Source of the DNA: Homarus americanus
Lineage: Eukaryota > Arthropoda > Malacostraca > Decapoda > Nephropidae
DNA: 64,000 nt
Reading direction: 5' to 3'
NCBI RefSeq assembly: GCF_018991925.1
Contig: NW_024724368.1
Coordinates: 4,455,386 to 4,519,385 of the forward strand
Shown piece after piece: positions 10,761 to 26,196 of this stretch. The notes under the pieces were generated by a model. The model saw nothing but the letters and a program-made list of their open reading frames with translations. It was not told the origin of the DNA and searched no databases. Each line of letters begins with the position of its first letter. Position 1 is the first letter of the stretch. The position numbers and the translations under genes were made by a program.

Positions 10761-12366
10761 ACAGGTGAAGACGCAGGTAAAATTACAGTTATTTGTGGTT
10801 ACATATAACTAGCAAGGCTTTCAACTAGCGGTAATAACCACCTTTAATAGCTCTTTACACAAATTAAGCCGTACATCTTCCAGGTTGGTAAATAATTAAG
10901 ACAATTAAGGACAGCGGCAGTACAAGTCAGACCCAACGCGTAAAAGTGGACGTAATTACCCCCATGCCTGTACACACTGTCTGTTATAATATGTAAACAC
11001 ACCCCACCTTCACCTTACCTCACCTGTGCGTGTGTGTGGGGGGGGGGTGCATACCGAGGCAGACAAGCGCCAACGCCAGAATGACGCTGCCGCCGCCCTT
11101 CCCGCACTAGATGTAGCCCTCCACACGTGCAACATCTGTGGATGGCCCTGCCGGTCCCGTATCAGCCCCTCGAGTCACCTCAGAGCTCACCAAGGAAGGT
11201 GACATCCTTAATAACTCATATCACCGTATCATAGATGGATGATCGTCATACTCGATTCCGAGTAACAATAAAGTATTATTATTATTATTATTAGTAGTAG
11301 TAGTAGAAGTAATAGTAGTTCCATATACGAGCAACGAGTTATATATCCATTTCGGTTTAAGTGTCTGCCTGGGAACACTTATGTCTAGGTGAGGGAAAGA
11401 AGCCGTGTTGGAGTCACTCGTATCCAGATATACTAACACCCGAATGTTAAATAAAACACAACCATTTGGCATGTTCATTGGTCCTAATTCTTGTGTACCA
11501 CCAAAGTATAGTGTTTGGTGAAGACAAACTGGTGCATTAAATACTTAACACACACACACACACATTTATTACACCATAGTCACACCTCACTACACAGGTC
11601 TGCCAGACACCTACGCCATAGCCACACCATGGGCACAGGAATCTACCACACCATGAACCACACCTTATACACAATGACTGGTCGTCACCACACCTATGGT
11701 CTACACCCAACACAGTTTCCACTCTGCTAAACCTTAACCAATTACTGAAACCTTAATACCATGTGTTCTTTTAATTCATTAATGAATTTGTTGCTCAGTG
11801 AGGCGAGTGAGGCGAATGCGGTGAGTGAAGCGACCTTTGGATTACTCTACAGTTGGGTGGGGACCAAGTAAAGGGGGAGACTAAACTGTGCACGCGGCAG
11901 CAGCTGTAACTGTCGGACCCGCCGCATAGGGAGCGACGTCGCCGATGGCACTTTATCGAACTGTATTTTGGACAATAATGAAATCACCGCCCTCATACCC
12001 CCGTCGGAAATTCCATTTGCATTTTTTCCCTGACAGGACAAAGCGAGCCACAACAATTCACGGGAGGTATTGTGAGGATTGTGTTGATTCTACGGCTCAG
12101 CTTCCCCTCCACTTCCCTTCTCGCTCCTCTCCTCTCCTCTCTCCCCTCCCCTTCTCTCTTCCCATTCAAACTTACAACACAATACGTGGAGCTTTGTTTA
12201 CAAGTGTGGCGTCATAGGGATCGGGCGACTACAACCCCAAATTAACATTAACATCTTCTTCACCGACGGAGTCACAATTGTAACGAACATCAGTGTCGAT
12301 ATAACAACTCTTCTGCATTTTTAGTGAAATTTACCTTATCAAAATTAAACATTACCACAACACTAA

Positions 12367-12370
<4 letters not shown>
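10761..12370. other. Mostly unique sequence with small repeats
   Basis: Contains a G-run at 11038-11047, an ATT/AGT tract at 11274-11307, a short CA tract at 11549-11565 and CT-rich sequence at 12100-12165. Position 11087 onward is GC-richer (GCCGCCGCCC) and contains no coding frame I recognise. Confidence 0.5.

Positions 12371-12428
<58 letters not shown>
12371..12428. repeat. (AC)n microsatellite
   Basis: A pure AC tract of about 58 bp. Confidence 0.97.

Positions 12429-14256
<1,828 letters not shown>

Positions 14257-14305
<49 letters not shown>
14257..14305. repeat. (AC)n microsatellite
   Basis: A pure AC tract of about 48 bp. Confidence 0.97.
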
Positions 14306-14308
<3 letters not shown>

Positions 14309-14504
14309 TCCTTGTGAAAAAAACAAAAACACAACCCAATGAAGTGCGAGGTATACGTTTTACAAGTGTGTTTAAGGACATAAACAAGGCGGGGAGTGTA
14401 ATTCTCGACCCCCGAACACCGTAATACAACATCAAAGACTCGCACACTATAAATCGTGGCTGAGTTAGGTGCGTGGTGCATGAGGGATCGAGTGGTGACC
14501 AGCC

Positions 14505-14712
14505 AGCACCCACCACCTCCACCCTGCTCCACCTCCACCCTGCTCCACCTCCACCCTGCTCCACCTCTGTTTCTCCACCATGCCCTCCTGCCCCTGCCAG
14601 GTCCTCTGCTCCTCCGCCTGCACCCTGCTCCTCCTCCCACCCTGCTTCTCCCTCTCCTCCACCCTGCTCCTCCTCCACCCTGCTCCTCCTCCTCCACCCT
14701 GCTGCTGCCCAC
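14505..14712. repeat. CT-rich minisatellite (CCACCCTGCTCC)
   Basis: A strand-asymmetric pyrimidine array of CCACCCTGCTCCTCC-type units. Frames on both strands stay open through it but encode only low-complexity sequence. Confidence 0.9.
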
Positions 14713-15430
14713 ACACACAACACATTGTTCCTACTTGTTCATAAGAGTCCTCACTGTCTCCGTAAGTCATACTCAGCCATTTTCTCTTGCCAAACTGGCC
14801 ATAGATTCCTGACTAACTGTTAATACGAGTCCTGACTGTTTACATAAGCCAAGACTGGCCATAGAGTCCTGACTGCCTGTAAGTACGTGGACAAAATGCA
14901 CCTTAGAGACACTCCAATACCTACTGGGAGCCAAGGAGTAAAATATTGCCACTTGAATCAGATAAATCGTAGGTTGATGGGTACAACACACACACACACA
15001 CACACACCTCACCAATACTTCCTATCCTTTATCTCTCCCTCTCCTCTCATCCTCCATCTCTCTCTCCCTCTCCTCTAACTCTCTCTGTTTTCCTCCCTCT
15101 ACTCTCATCCTCTCTCTCCTCTCAATAACCCCGTTCCCTCCGCTACTGTATCACACAACACTGTACTTAAGGCATCCCGGTTACACTGATTATCACCATC
15201 AGAGTTACTCGTGTACACCAGCTGGACCACCACCACCAAATTGACCACTACAATGCAATTAATTTCACCTGACGTTGACCCCAAAAATAAAATAAAATAA
15301 AATAAAAATTCAACCAAAAGCACAAATGTTTTTCTTTTTCACGTTGAGGTTTATTTAATTACTTTTTTTAGCCTCTTAAACTAACAGCTTTTTTTTTTAC
15401 CTGTCTCTCATTTATCTCTATGTGAGAGAA
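14713..15430. other. Unique sequence with CT-rich stretch
   Basis: Includes a short AC tract at 14988-15007, a CTCTCC-rich tract at 15030-15125 and poly-T/A runs. The segment GGCCATAGAKTCCTGACT recurs at 14798 and 14858, giving a degenerate 60-bp direct repeat. Confidence 0.5.
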
Positions 15431-15447
15431 ATACACACACACACACA

Positions 15448-15478
<31 letters not shown>
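15431..15478. repeat. (AC)n microsatellite
   Basis: An AC tract with one T interruption. Confidence 0.95.
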
Positions 15479-16095
15479 GATGCCTGGGTACATAAGGGAC
15501 AATGTACCCGACCGTCTCACCTACTGGTAAAATCAGGCACCCTCTGCGGGGTCGACTGGGGATGCTCCTAACGCGAACCTGGGATCCTTAGAACAGAAAT
15601 CGAGCTCTGTATCCACTCGACCCCCCCCCCACTGATGATAAACCACTTAACCATCCCAGTACCAGCCTTTCGTGTCTTAACTGACAGATACTAATTCCTA
15701 GTTTTGCAAGTAAATTATTTGGTGTTTTAAAGCACATCTTAAAACACAGACAATAACCACATCTTATACCAGCCGTGTTTACAACCCTGATATATACTCC
15801 TGGCGTCAAGTTACATCACCATTGTAACCCTTACCTGCTCCTGTACTGTATACCTTCATCTCACTATACAGTATACATACTAGGCCAAACTCGTATGACA
15901 ATGACGTAATGCTGGAGAACAGTACTTATGACGTCATCAGAAGCGGGGACAGTATACATACCTGAAAGTGAGAGAGAAACATGTGTTAAATATATCATAA
16001 TGAGAGTCAGTGGTGTAAGGTAATGTTGTTGTTACTGTGGCTGTGTATCAGGGACAACAAGGGCGTATAGTGAATAAGGTGAGCGGGTGAGTATT
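15479..16095. other. Unique sequence, nothing recognised
   Basis: No supported gene. One TGACGTCA palindrome lies at 15929-15936. Confidence 0.5.
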
Positions 16096-16197
16096 AGCTT
16101 CTCCCTCTCCCTCTCCCCACCTCTCTCCCTCTCCACACCCCTCTCTCTCTCTCTCCCCACACCTCCTTCTCCCTCTCTCTCTCTGTCTCTCTCTCAG
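16096..16197. repeat. CT-rich low-complexity tract
   Basis: TCCCTCTCC and CTCTCTCTC units, no regular period. Confidence 0.9.
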
Positions 16198-16726
16198 CTA
16201 CACACACAGCTTAATAAGGACAATGACAAGATCAACTCGGCGACAACCTCGGAGCAAATTAATGATCATAAAAACAATAATCGGACAGACAGACACAAAC
16301 GGTTGTGGCTGAGCTCAACAGTACACGGCGGGGTATAAAACATGACTCAGAGTAACTTTCATTTCAAGTTATAATTATTTTTTTTCATTAGTGTATTTGA
16401 ATAACATTTGTTTAATATTTAATTGGTATTTTTTTCATTAGTAAACTTAAGGGAAAATAATTTGTCCTGGTGTAAATTCTCAAAAGTTCCTACAATAATA
16501 TTCCTCATAATTAAATAAATTAAATAAAATACCTAACTAATTAACTTCAAATTACAACCCACAAATAATCCCCCCCCCCAAAAAAAAATAAGTACACCTG
16601 CTACTCTACCTTAATTAACTATGTTCATTTAGCACCAGGTAGGAAGTGTAATTAAAAACAAGTATATTTCATAAAATTATCTCCCTTGATCTTGTTTAAG
16701 TAAAAGTCTGTAGGTAAGGCAGAGTC
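16198..16726. other. Unique AT-rich sequence
   Basis: No supported gene. The stretch has poly-T, poly-C and A-rich runs. Confidence 0.5.
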
Positions 16727-16739
16727 ATGTGTGTGTGTG

Positions 16740-16789
<50 letters not shown>
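16727..16789. repeat. (TG)n microsatellite
   Basis: A TG tract of about 60 bp with one GCG interruption. Confidence 0.95.
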
Positions 16790-16790
<1 letters not shown>

Positions 16791-17033
16791 GAGGCAGCAG
16801 CTGGACAAACGAGCAGGGTGGTAGAGGCGCCCCGTGAACCTCATCACCTACACGCCCACACTTGTTCACGAATTCCCACATAAGCCAGGTAATACTATAG
16901 CTGGGAGGGAAGAGGTAGGTGGAGGTGGAGAGGGAGGAGAGGGTGGAGAGGGATAGAGAGAGAGAGAGGGAGTGTAGTACAGTAAGGGAGAGGTGGGTTA
17001 AAATACATGGGGAGGAGAAGGGATGATACATAT

Positions 17034-17044
17034 ACACACACCCC

Positions 17045-17122
<78 letters not shown>

Positions 17123-17198
17123 CACTCCTATAAGCAGCCCCACCCCACACCCCCACACACACATCAATCCTATATACATACCAACACACTCACCCCTT

Positions 17199-17251
<53 letters not shown>
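17034..17251. repeat. Compound (AC)n cluster
   Basis: Three AC tracts (about 17046-17072, 17077-17121, 17203-17251) separated by CACCTCAC and CACCCCAC-type sequence. Confidence 0.95.
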
Positions 17252-17253
<2 letters not shown>

Positions 17254-17746
17254 GTCTCATGTACACATAAACACACCGTCACTTTAAAACATACACACGA
17301 CTTATGTACATACACCACCACTCCCCACACAGACACGCTGCGATACGGGAACACACACACCAATACTTATATGCAGTATACCTTGTCCTAGAGGCGAGGG
17401 TGAGCGAGATAAAACACACTATATCCACTAACCCGTACACTACGTCTCACACTATAACAGGTTCACATTACAATCATCTTCAACACTTGTAAATAGAATA
17501 AAAAAATAATCTTAATATACAAATAAAACATCAATATATATATAACAGTTTCGTGGTATTTCGTGTGTGGAAACTATGATTTATTGTGACTTTACACCTT
17601 AATTTACACGTTGTTAAGGTGAGACCAGGTAAGAATCATGTACCTCACTGGTCTTAACCCCCCCCCCCACCCCACCCCCCTGGATAGTTAATATTGACCT
17701 TAACTTGACCTTAACCTAGGATAAAGAAATAATAATACGTTCTGGG
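17252..17746. other. Unique AT-rich sequence
   Basis: No supported gene. Poly-C run at 17660-17682. Confidence 0.5.
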
Positions 17747-19289
17747 CCATAACCTACCGTCCACCACATTAACCTGGAGCGGACGGTAGGTTATAATACG
17801 TTCAGGGCCATAACCTACCGTCCACCACATTAACCTGGAGCGGACGGTAGGTTATGATACGTTCAGGGCCATAACCTACCGTCCACCACATCAACCTGGA
17901 GCGGACGGTAGGTTATGATACGTTCAGGGCCATAACCTACCGTCCACCACATTAACCTGGAGCGGACGGTAGGTTATAATACGTTCAGGGCCATAACCTA
18001 CCGTCCACCACATTAACCTGGAGCGGACGGTAAGTTATAATACGTTCAGGGCCATAACCTACCGTCCACCACATTAACCTGGAGCGGACGGTAGGTTATA
18101 ATACGTTCAGGGCCATAACCTACCGTCCACCACATTAACCTGGAGCGGACGGTAGGTTATAATACGTTCAGGGCCATAACCTACCGTCCACCACATTAAC
18201 CTGGAGCGGACGGTAGGTTATGATATTGTGCCTAGTTATAACCTACCGTCCACCACATAACCTGAGCGGACGGTAGTTATGATATGCTTCAGTTACAACC
18301 TACCGCCCACCATTAACCTGGAGCGGACGGTAGGTTATAATACGTTCAGGGCCATAACCTACCGTCCACCACATTAACCTGGAGCGGACGGTAGGTTATA
18401 ATACGTTCAGGGCCATAACCTACCGTCCACCACATTAACCTGGAGCGGACGGTAGGTTATAATACGTTCAGGGCCGTAACCTACCGTCCACCACATTAAC
18501 CTGGAGCGGACGGTAGGTTATAATACGTTCAGGGCCATAACCTACCGTCCACCACATTAACCTGGAGCGGACGGTAGGTTATAATACGTTCAGAGCCATA
18601 ACCTACCGTCCACCACATTAACCTGGAGCGGACGGTAGGTTATAATACGTTAAGGGCCATAACCTACCGTCCACCATATTAACCTGGAGCGGACGGTAGG
18701 TTATAATACGTTCAGAGCCATAACCTACCGTCCACCACATTAACCTGGAGCGGACGGTAGGTTATAATACGTTCAGAGCCATAACCTACCGTCCACCACA
18801 TTAACCTGGGGCCATAACCTACCGTCCACCACATTAACCTGGAGCGGACGGTAGGTTATGATACGTTCAGGGCCATAACCTACCGTCCACCACATCAACC
18901 TGGAGCGGACGGTAGGTTATGATACGTTCAGGGCCATAACCTACCGTCCACCACATTAACCTGGAGCGGACGGTAGGTTATAATACGTTCAGGGCCATAA
19001 CCTACCGTCCACCACATTAACCTGGAGCGGACGGTAAGTTATAATACGTTCAGGGCCATAACCTACCGTCCACCACATTAACCTGGAGCGGACGGTAGGT
19101 TATAATACGTTCAGGGCCATAACCTACCGTCCACCACATTAACCTGGAGCGGACGGTAGGTTATAATACGTTCAGGGCCATAACCTACCGTCCACCACAT
19201 TAACCTGGAGCGGACGGTAGGTTATAATACGTTCAGGGCCATAACCTACCGTCCACCACATTAACCTGGAGCGGACGGTAGGTTATAAT
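17747..19289. repeat. 61-bp hairpin satellite, about 25 units
   Basis: Each 61-bp unit contains the perfect inverted repeat ATAACCTACCGTCC / GGACGGTAGGTTAT, 14-bp arms around an 18-bp loop, followed by an AATACGTTCAGGGC linker. Unit spacing is 61 bp (for example 17747 and 17808). Units near 18225-18320 are degenerate and one unit is truncated near 18808. Sequence variants recur at an offset of 1004 bp, showing a larger duplication inside the array. No open frame of interest. Confidence 0.97.
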
Positions 19290-20024
19290 TCTGAAAACCT
19301 CATTAATTGTTTATTATTATTTATTATTATTTCAATTTTATTTTAGATTATTTTTCGTTATTTTTTTCTTTATTTTATTATTATTATACAGTAATGTCTA
19401 AGTCAAAATTTCAACACCGAGCGCTTCCCATGTTAGAGGAAATGCATTGTTACACTGAGCGGACTGGTACAGTATGCAACTCGTCTTAGAGAAGCCCCAG
19501 ACAGACAGACAGACAGACAACCAGACAGACAGACAGACAGATAGTACGGCATCTGAAAGACAACGTTGCCTCTTGGCTTTTGTTAGATCAAGTCATTAGC
19601 AGCAACTCCTCCTTCCTGCATGTCTTGAGGGAAGGAGAGGACGAAAGGAGAGAAAGGAAAGACGAAAGGAGAGAGAGGAGAGGACGAAAGGAGAGAAACG
19701 ACGAAATGAAAAGAGAATACAAGAACGAAAACATTACACTAACGTTGAATAAGTCCCCCAAGAGTAGTTAACGAGCTCTTAACTACCCCCTAACAAGCAT
19801 CACGGACAGATGTGGCTGACAGTTATATGAGATCGGTAAATCGGGTCATATAAAGAGAAGAAAATAGGAGACAAGAACTTCATAAAGATAATTTTGTTTT
19901 AAGACGTATAACCTGTGTGTGGCAGACCAAGCTGACAGTTAATGAAACACGGGTCGGGGTTGAAACTTTTTAATTGAAACGGAGAAAAATTTATACGAGA
20001 TCTTATAATTTAACAGGAAAGAGT
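19290..20024. other. Low-complexity and unique sequence
   Basis: 19307-19385 is ATT-rich, 19499-19541 is (GACA)n and 19625-19715 is GA-rich. No gene was supported. Confidence 0.6.
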
Positions 20025-20162
20025 TTAACTTAACTTAACCTAACAGGAAAGAGTTTAACCTAGCTTAACCTAACCTAACTTAAACCTAACCTATCCTAAA
20101 CCAAACCTAACCTAACCTAACCTAACCTAACCTAACCAAACCTAACCTAACCTAACCTATAC
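20025..20162. repeat. Interstitial AACCT (telomere-like) tract
   Basis: Degenerate to perfect AACCT repeats, the complement of the arthropod telomere motif TTAGG. The best run is at 20104-20160. Confidence 0.9.
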
Positions 20163-20391
20163 TGTGTCTCGTATCTAGTGTAAAATATCTCTATAACACA
20201 ATAAATTAAACGTCAATTAAGAATAAGCACATCTGTCCAGGTACAAGACCTGTGGCCATTAACTTCCTCCTACTCAGACCAGCAGAGACGACCGATGAAT
20301 ACCTGTAGGAGGCGGTGCAGGTGACGTGGTTCGGCGTCCACACTACAGTAATATACCTTCCACCATGACCGTTCTCGTTATTAGTTCAATC

Positions 20392-20524
20392 ACACGATCA
20401 CACACACACACACACGATCACACACACACACGATCACACACACACACACATCACACACACACGATCACACACACACACACAAACGATCACACACACACAC
20501 ACACACGATCACACACACACACGA

Positions 20525-20583
<59 letters not shown>
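20392..20583. repeat. (AC)n with regular CGATC interruptions
   Basis: AC tracts of 10-20 bp each start with a CGATCAC interruption, repeated about seven times. A pure AC tract of about 55 bp follows. The regular interruption suggests expansion of a longer unit. Confidence 0.95.
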
Positions 20584-20585
<2 letters not shown>

Positions 20586-20650
20586 TATAGTATTGTTGTT
20601 GTATTTACATGAAAGAGAGAGAGATAAATAAAGAAATAGAAAAAAGATAA

Positions 20651-20666
20651 AGATAGATAGATAGAT

Positions 20667-20712
<46 letters not shown>

Positions 20713-20735
20713 TAATAGCTAGATAGATAGATAGA
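20651..20735. repeat. (GATA)n microsatellite
   Basis: About twenty GATA units with two interruptions. Confidence 0.95.
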
Positions 20736-20904
20736 CACTTCACCAGCACAGCAACTGAGTCACTTACACAATAATACATCAGCTAAAATTATTCCTCCGC
20801 GCATTAGAGTAAACAGATACCATACAGGTTTTCTCCGTCAGTGAGAGAGTCGGTCGGTCAGTGACAAAATGAGTCATAGAACAACTGTCATAGCCAAATG
20901 ATGA

Positions 20905-21135
<231 letters not shown>

Positions 21136-21379
21136 ATAACTAAGTAATAATACACAAGGCTTTAATTTATTCGACTCCACCATTCACTATAACGTAAACA
21201 CCAAGACCCACTCTCTGCACTTGGGTATAATCCTTGTATAAATCTACGGCACCAAACTACCGTCTCTTAGCTAGACGTTCACCTCACCTTACCGTGGCCC
21301 AAATGTCCTCCCACCGGCCACAGCAGGAGTATGATGGAGTAGACCCACTGCCTGTGTTTACACCCACGAGAAGGACCTC

Positions 21380-21535
21380 CCCCCTCCCCACTGCAGGCCA
21401 CTACCCACTACCTCCCCCCACTGCAGGCCACGACCCACTACCTCTCCCCCACTGTAGGCCACGACCCACTACCTCCCCTGCCCAGGCCACGACCCACTAC
21501 CTACCCCTGCAGGCCACGACCCACTACCTCCGTCC
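21380..21535. repeat. About 30-bp minisatellite, five copies
   Basis: Units around GCAGGCCACGACCCACTACC with variable C-rich spacers. Confidence 0.9.
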
Positions 21536-21673
21536 TGTCTTATAAATGATGTATATATGTAGGCCGTAAATTATTAAATATTCTCCATCGATTCAGAAAC
21601 ACAATCACTACTATGAGCGAGCACGTCCCCTTCCTGCCAGCCGCTGCTCCCCTGAAACTCAATTATCCTGAAA

Positions 21674-22070
21674 GGTTAGGTTAGGTTAGGTTAGGCTATA
21701 GGTTAGGTTAGGTTAGATTAGGTTAGGCTATAGGTTAGGTTAGGTTAGGCTATAGGTTAGGTTAGATTAGGTTAGGCTATAGGTTAGGTTAGGCTATAGG
21801 TTAGGTTAGATTAGGTTAGGCTATAGGTTAGGTTAGATTAAGTTAGGCTATTGGTTAGGTTAGGTTAGGCTATAGGTTAGGTTTGATTAGGTTAGGTTAG
21901 ATTAGGTTAGGCTATAGGTTAGGTTAGGTTAGATTAGGTTAAGCTATAGGTTAGGTTAGGCTATAGGTTAGGTTAGATTAGGTTAAGCTATAGGTTAGGT
22001 TAGGCTATAGGTTAGGTTAGATTAGGTTAAGCTATAGGTTAGGTTAGGCTATAAGTTAGGCTAGGTTATC
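21674..22070. repeat. TTAGG-derived array with GCTATAGG variant
   Basis: TTAGG units interspersed with GCTATAGG about every 20-40 bp. It looks like an amplified degenerate telomere-type repeat, not a true telomere, because the variant is part of the amplified unit. Confidence 0.9.
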
Positions 22071-22267
22071 TTGTCTTTCAAATCCATATACGGAGATGGT
22101 TAAGATACAAGGCTTATATTATTCATGTTTTGGGGGGTTATCGTGTTTATAATCCCAGACATACAGACACACAGACACACAGACACACGGACGGAAAGCC
22201 TATGTCTATTTTAAAAGCCCTAAGCGACAGGACACATATACTTTAAATAATCCCCACCAAAAATATG

Positions 22268-22356
22268 TATCTTTTACGCTATAATGAACTCTCTATTTAA
22301 CGGATTAAATGGAGAAGAAAGTCCGTTATATCGAGGGTCTGTTAAATGTGAAACCT
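22268..22356 (-). repeat. Partial copy of AACGGAC inverted-repeat element
   Basis: Reads on the minus strand as GATATAACGGACTTTC and GTTAAATAGAG, matching the element at 26197-26387. The CAGT end is missing, so this is a partial or decayed copy. Confidence 0.7.
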
Positions 22357-22372
22357 CCTTAATTCACTTAAC

Positions 22373-22437
22373 CTAACCTAACCTCACTTAACCGAATCTT
22401 AACCTAACCTAACCTAACCTAACCTAACCTAACCTAA
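22373..22437. repeat. Interstitial AACCT tract
   Basis: Eight consecutive perfect AACCT units at the right end, degenerate to the left. Confidence 0.92.
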
Positions 22438-22512
22438 ACCACTTTTCCCTCCCTCTAATGCACTCTTACCCTCGTCCTTCTTAAACACACACACAAACAT
22501 TTCCGGTAAAAG

Positions 22513-22514
<2 letters not shown>

Positions 22515-22570
<56 letters not shown>
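22515..22570. repeat. (AC)n microsatellite
   Basis: A pure AC tract of about 55 bp. Confidence 0.97.
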
Positions 22571-22573
<3 letters not shown>

Positions 22574-22736
22574 CTAGAAATAAATATATCTATGTCACCT
22601 GTTTCCTCTGTCCACACCTGTGTTAGTTAATGGGTTCTTTACCCTGCCCATCGTACCAAAGGTAGTATGAGAAATCCCTGAATTGTATTTTATTTATTTT
22701 ATATTAATTTCTGTTGGTTTTTTCCTACATAGATAG

Positions 22737-22847
<111 letters not shown>

Positions 22848-23059
22848 TCACAAAACTTTATTTTACTTTTAAAAGTTAGGGAGGAGAGGGGAGGAATTTA
22901 TTGGCTCGCCAGCAAAGGTGAGTGTAGCCATGCTGAGAGTGAGAGGGAGGAGAGGGGGAGGAGACGAGAGGGAAAGGACAGAAATGGGAGGGAATGTGGT
23001 AGAAGGAAAGATATAGAGAGACAAAGAGAGATGGAGAGGGAAAGGTGGAAAAATGGATA

Positions 23060-24634
23060 AAGGTGAAGAGAACCGTATATATTAATATGTTTACTTTCAC
23101 GAGAAATTTAAAACAAAATTATACAGACACTTCAAAAATATGAGATGAAATAAATAAAGGTAATTTTTTACTTCACATGAATTATCTTTCTTAAGTTCCC
23201 TTTAATGGACCAACTTTCAAGAGGCACAACTACGCTTAAAACTCCAAGGGATTTAACATTCTCGTTTCGAAGCCAAGACCAAACCTGACCGTCGGTGTTT
23301 AGTGAGACGCAGTCCATCACGTAGTTACACACACACTACCTGTACACCTGCCACACCTTGTAACCATTTTAATGTTATGTGTTAATCACCTTCCTTAGAC
23401 ACCTGTGTTGCTTACTGGAGGAAAACTACTGTACTCACTCACCAGAAAAGAATGATTCATTACTCAGGGAGGAATTACGAACCACAATTACCCAGGAACT
23501 TCCGACTAATAGTGACGCTTGAGAGAGTTTCAACGTCGACTAATATGAGGAAAGACTACCAGGAACTCCGAGGCTCCTGACTGTGTGAAGAGTTAGAGCG
23601 CGAGGGTAAAGAGAGGTACTGTAAGGTCAGGACAACACCAGCAGCAGCCCAGTCCTCCAGGTCACGCGGGAGCATCGTTACTATACTACTTGACGGTAGA
23701 CCTGAATTAAGCTGAGCCACACTTGAGGTTCTACTGTAACTGTGATAGAGCCTCTCCTCCCCACCTCTCCTCTCCCCCATCCCCACCTCTCCATGACCAC
23801 TCCTACTGCTGCTGCTGACACACTACCGCCAACCTAACAGCCTCTGGCGCTGACACTGCTCACCCTGTAGAAGCTCTTACCAACAGACGTCGCCTTCTCG
23901 TGCATCAGGTCGGTAAAGAAACATCAAACAGTGTCAGACCGTAACTGTTATATATTCCTCCGTGTAATCATTCTCAACACCACAACAATACAACATGGCG
24001 GCATAACTCTAAGACTAAACACGCGAATCGAATTGTGTTTTGCAGATGCTCACGACTTTGTTGTTATTACCTGACACATCCGCTGTAACACCTTCCAACA
24101 GTATCATCCCAACAGGTGTCATTACTCAAAAACACATTCCTCACACACACAAAAATACGACACAGTCTCACGATGGATGAGCATGTTCACCCCTGATAAC
24201 CCTCACTGTGTCGCCTCCCCATGATCTTCACCGGATGAGGAGCGTCGCCACTGATCACATAATAATGAAAGGAGTTTTTTTTTTTCAGGTAACCCCGTGT
24301 GATGATTACAGCCGTCAGTGAGCCTCCCACCTGGTTAATACGTATTCTAAGTTATACCTGAGATACTGACGACCTTGTAAACTCGGACTGTTCCTAATTG
24401 TCCTTCACTGTAACACTTGAATTTCTAAACATTACGTCATTCTTTTATTATCAGCTGTACAGTCATGCCTTTAAGTCTCCCCCAAATGACCTTGAATCTC
24501 GTGCAGTGTTCCATCCCCTCGTGACTACCCCTCCCCCACCCCACCCATAGCCCCCCCCACCCAGCCCATACCCCCCCAGCGCATATATCAGCGTCCTCCA
24601 AACACCGATTAAACATACCTGTATAAACCATATT

Positions 24635-24640
<6 letters not shown>
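23060..24640. other. Unique sequence, nothing recognised
   Basis: No supported gene. 24520-24580 is C-rich. The frames here are short and without domains. Confidence 0.5.

Positions 24641-24695
<55 letters not shown>
24641..24695. repeat. (AC)n microsatellite
   Basis: A pure AC tract. C-rich sequence follows to about 24860. Confidence 0.97.
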
Positions 24696-24697
<2 letters not shown>

Positions 24698-24860
24698 CCT
24701 TCCTCCTCCTCCTCCTCTACACTGTCTCACCCCAACATAACAACCCCCCTCCACACTTACAATCCATGTCCCTCCCCCCCTGACACGTCACCACCCCCCA
24801 CCATACTCGGTCCCTCCCACACCCCCACACCAACAATCCAGGTTCTCCCCCACCCCTCCA

Positions 24861-25752
24861 CCTTCCTTTCAGTCACCACAATAGACGTGAATAGATCGGT
24901 GTCTGCTGATTATTATGCATTTTTTCCTTCCCTTGGTCCCCCACCGCCCATCAGTGTCTCCCGCTGCCAGTATTGTCAGCCCAGCGCCTCGCAAATTCTG
25001 CCCCGCGATATGAAGCAGCCAGGAGGATGCCGCTACGTACCTGAGAGCCTGGTATGTAAGTATTGGTTGTGGGGTGTGCGCGTGTCTGTGTGGAGGGGGT
25101 GCTGTGTGTGTGTGTGTCTGTGTGGAGGGGGTGCTGTGTGTGTGTGTGTGTGTGTGTAAGCTGACACCTACACAAGTATGTCACTGCAAGGCACTCGTGT
25201 GAACATAGGTATGTATATCCTTCTGCCAATTCATGTTTGTACATATTTACACAGGCTATACTTGCTTGCAGACATGCTTGTACAAAAGACAAAAAAATGT
25301 ATTTATCTCGACATACAAATGCATACAGGAATGTACCTGAGTTCCACATATACTGTTCATTTGTCCACCCCCACACACACAGAGCATCGTCCTCCCCAGC
25401 AGCGCATTTCCATAATAATAGCGAGTGTGAGGTGAGTTAGCGAGGCGCACAGTACACTCGCTAGAACCAACACAGCCCACGTCACCATCAACAGTGTGTG
25501 TGTGTGTGTGGGACGCTCCTCACCCACATCAACATACCTTACATGGGCAAGGCCAACAGGCTCACCTGCGCCACCACAAAAAATCTTAATTAATCCTCAT
25601 CCGGAGACAAGCGAGGAGCGTTAGAGCGTTTCAAAAGTGAGAACAAAATAACGTATAAACGGGAGGACAGATAATGAGGAAGCTTAGCACAGGTGTTAGG
25701 TGTTGACTGATGAAGAAATGATGTTATTTAGGGGACAAACAGGTCAGAGGTC
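24861..25752. other. Unique sequence with short TG tracts
   Basis: A 36-bp duplication at 25082-25157 carries TGTGTGGAGGGGGTGCTGTG twice. No supported gene. Confidence 0.5.
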
Positions 25753-25931
25753 ACTCACACACACACACACACACACATACACACGTCATGCTCAAAAACT
25801 CTCGCTGGGCAAAGGGTCTAAATTCTCATGAGCAAACCCTCCCAGAATGTCCATAATTTATATGCAAAAGCCCAACCATTAGTGTATCAGACAGACAGAC
25901 AGACAGACAGATAGACAGACAGACAGATAGA
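25753..25931. repeat. (AC)n and (GACA)n microsatellites
   Basis: AC tract at 25754-25784 and GACA tract with GATA variants at 25889-25931. Confidence 0.93.
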
Positions 25932-26196
25932 CAAATGGTTAAATGAAACAAAACCATACCATAATACCCTCCTTCAATAGTCACCTAATTAATAAATAAA
26001 ACATCTAATACACGAAGATATAAGATTAAATGACTCTGCCACTTAAGACCTCAAGGACGACCCATACCCTTGAGAGCGAGCCATCAGCCCTCAACACCCG
26101 CTATGCCAATGGACCTCCTGCTGGGGGTCTGCTCTACTGGTTGTCGTCACCATCTGCTATAAATCTTCACATGGGACCAAGAAAGTGGAAATTTTG

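Noticed and set aside
17747..19289. CRISPR array (regular repeats with palindromes)
   Set aside because: Units are contiguous with no unique spacers, and the genome is eukaryotic; this is a satellite.
21674..22070. True chromosome end (telomere)
   Set aside because: Units are degenerate, mixed with GCTATAGG, and flanked by unique DNA on both sides.
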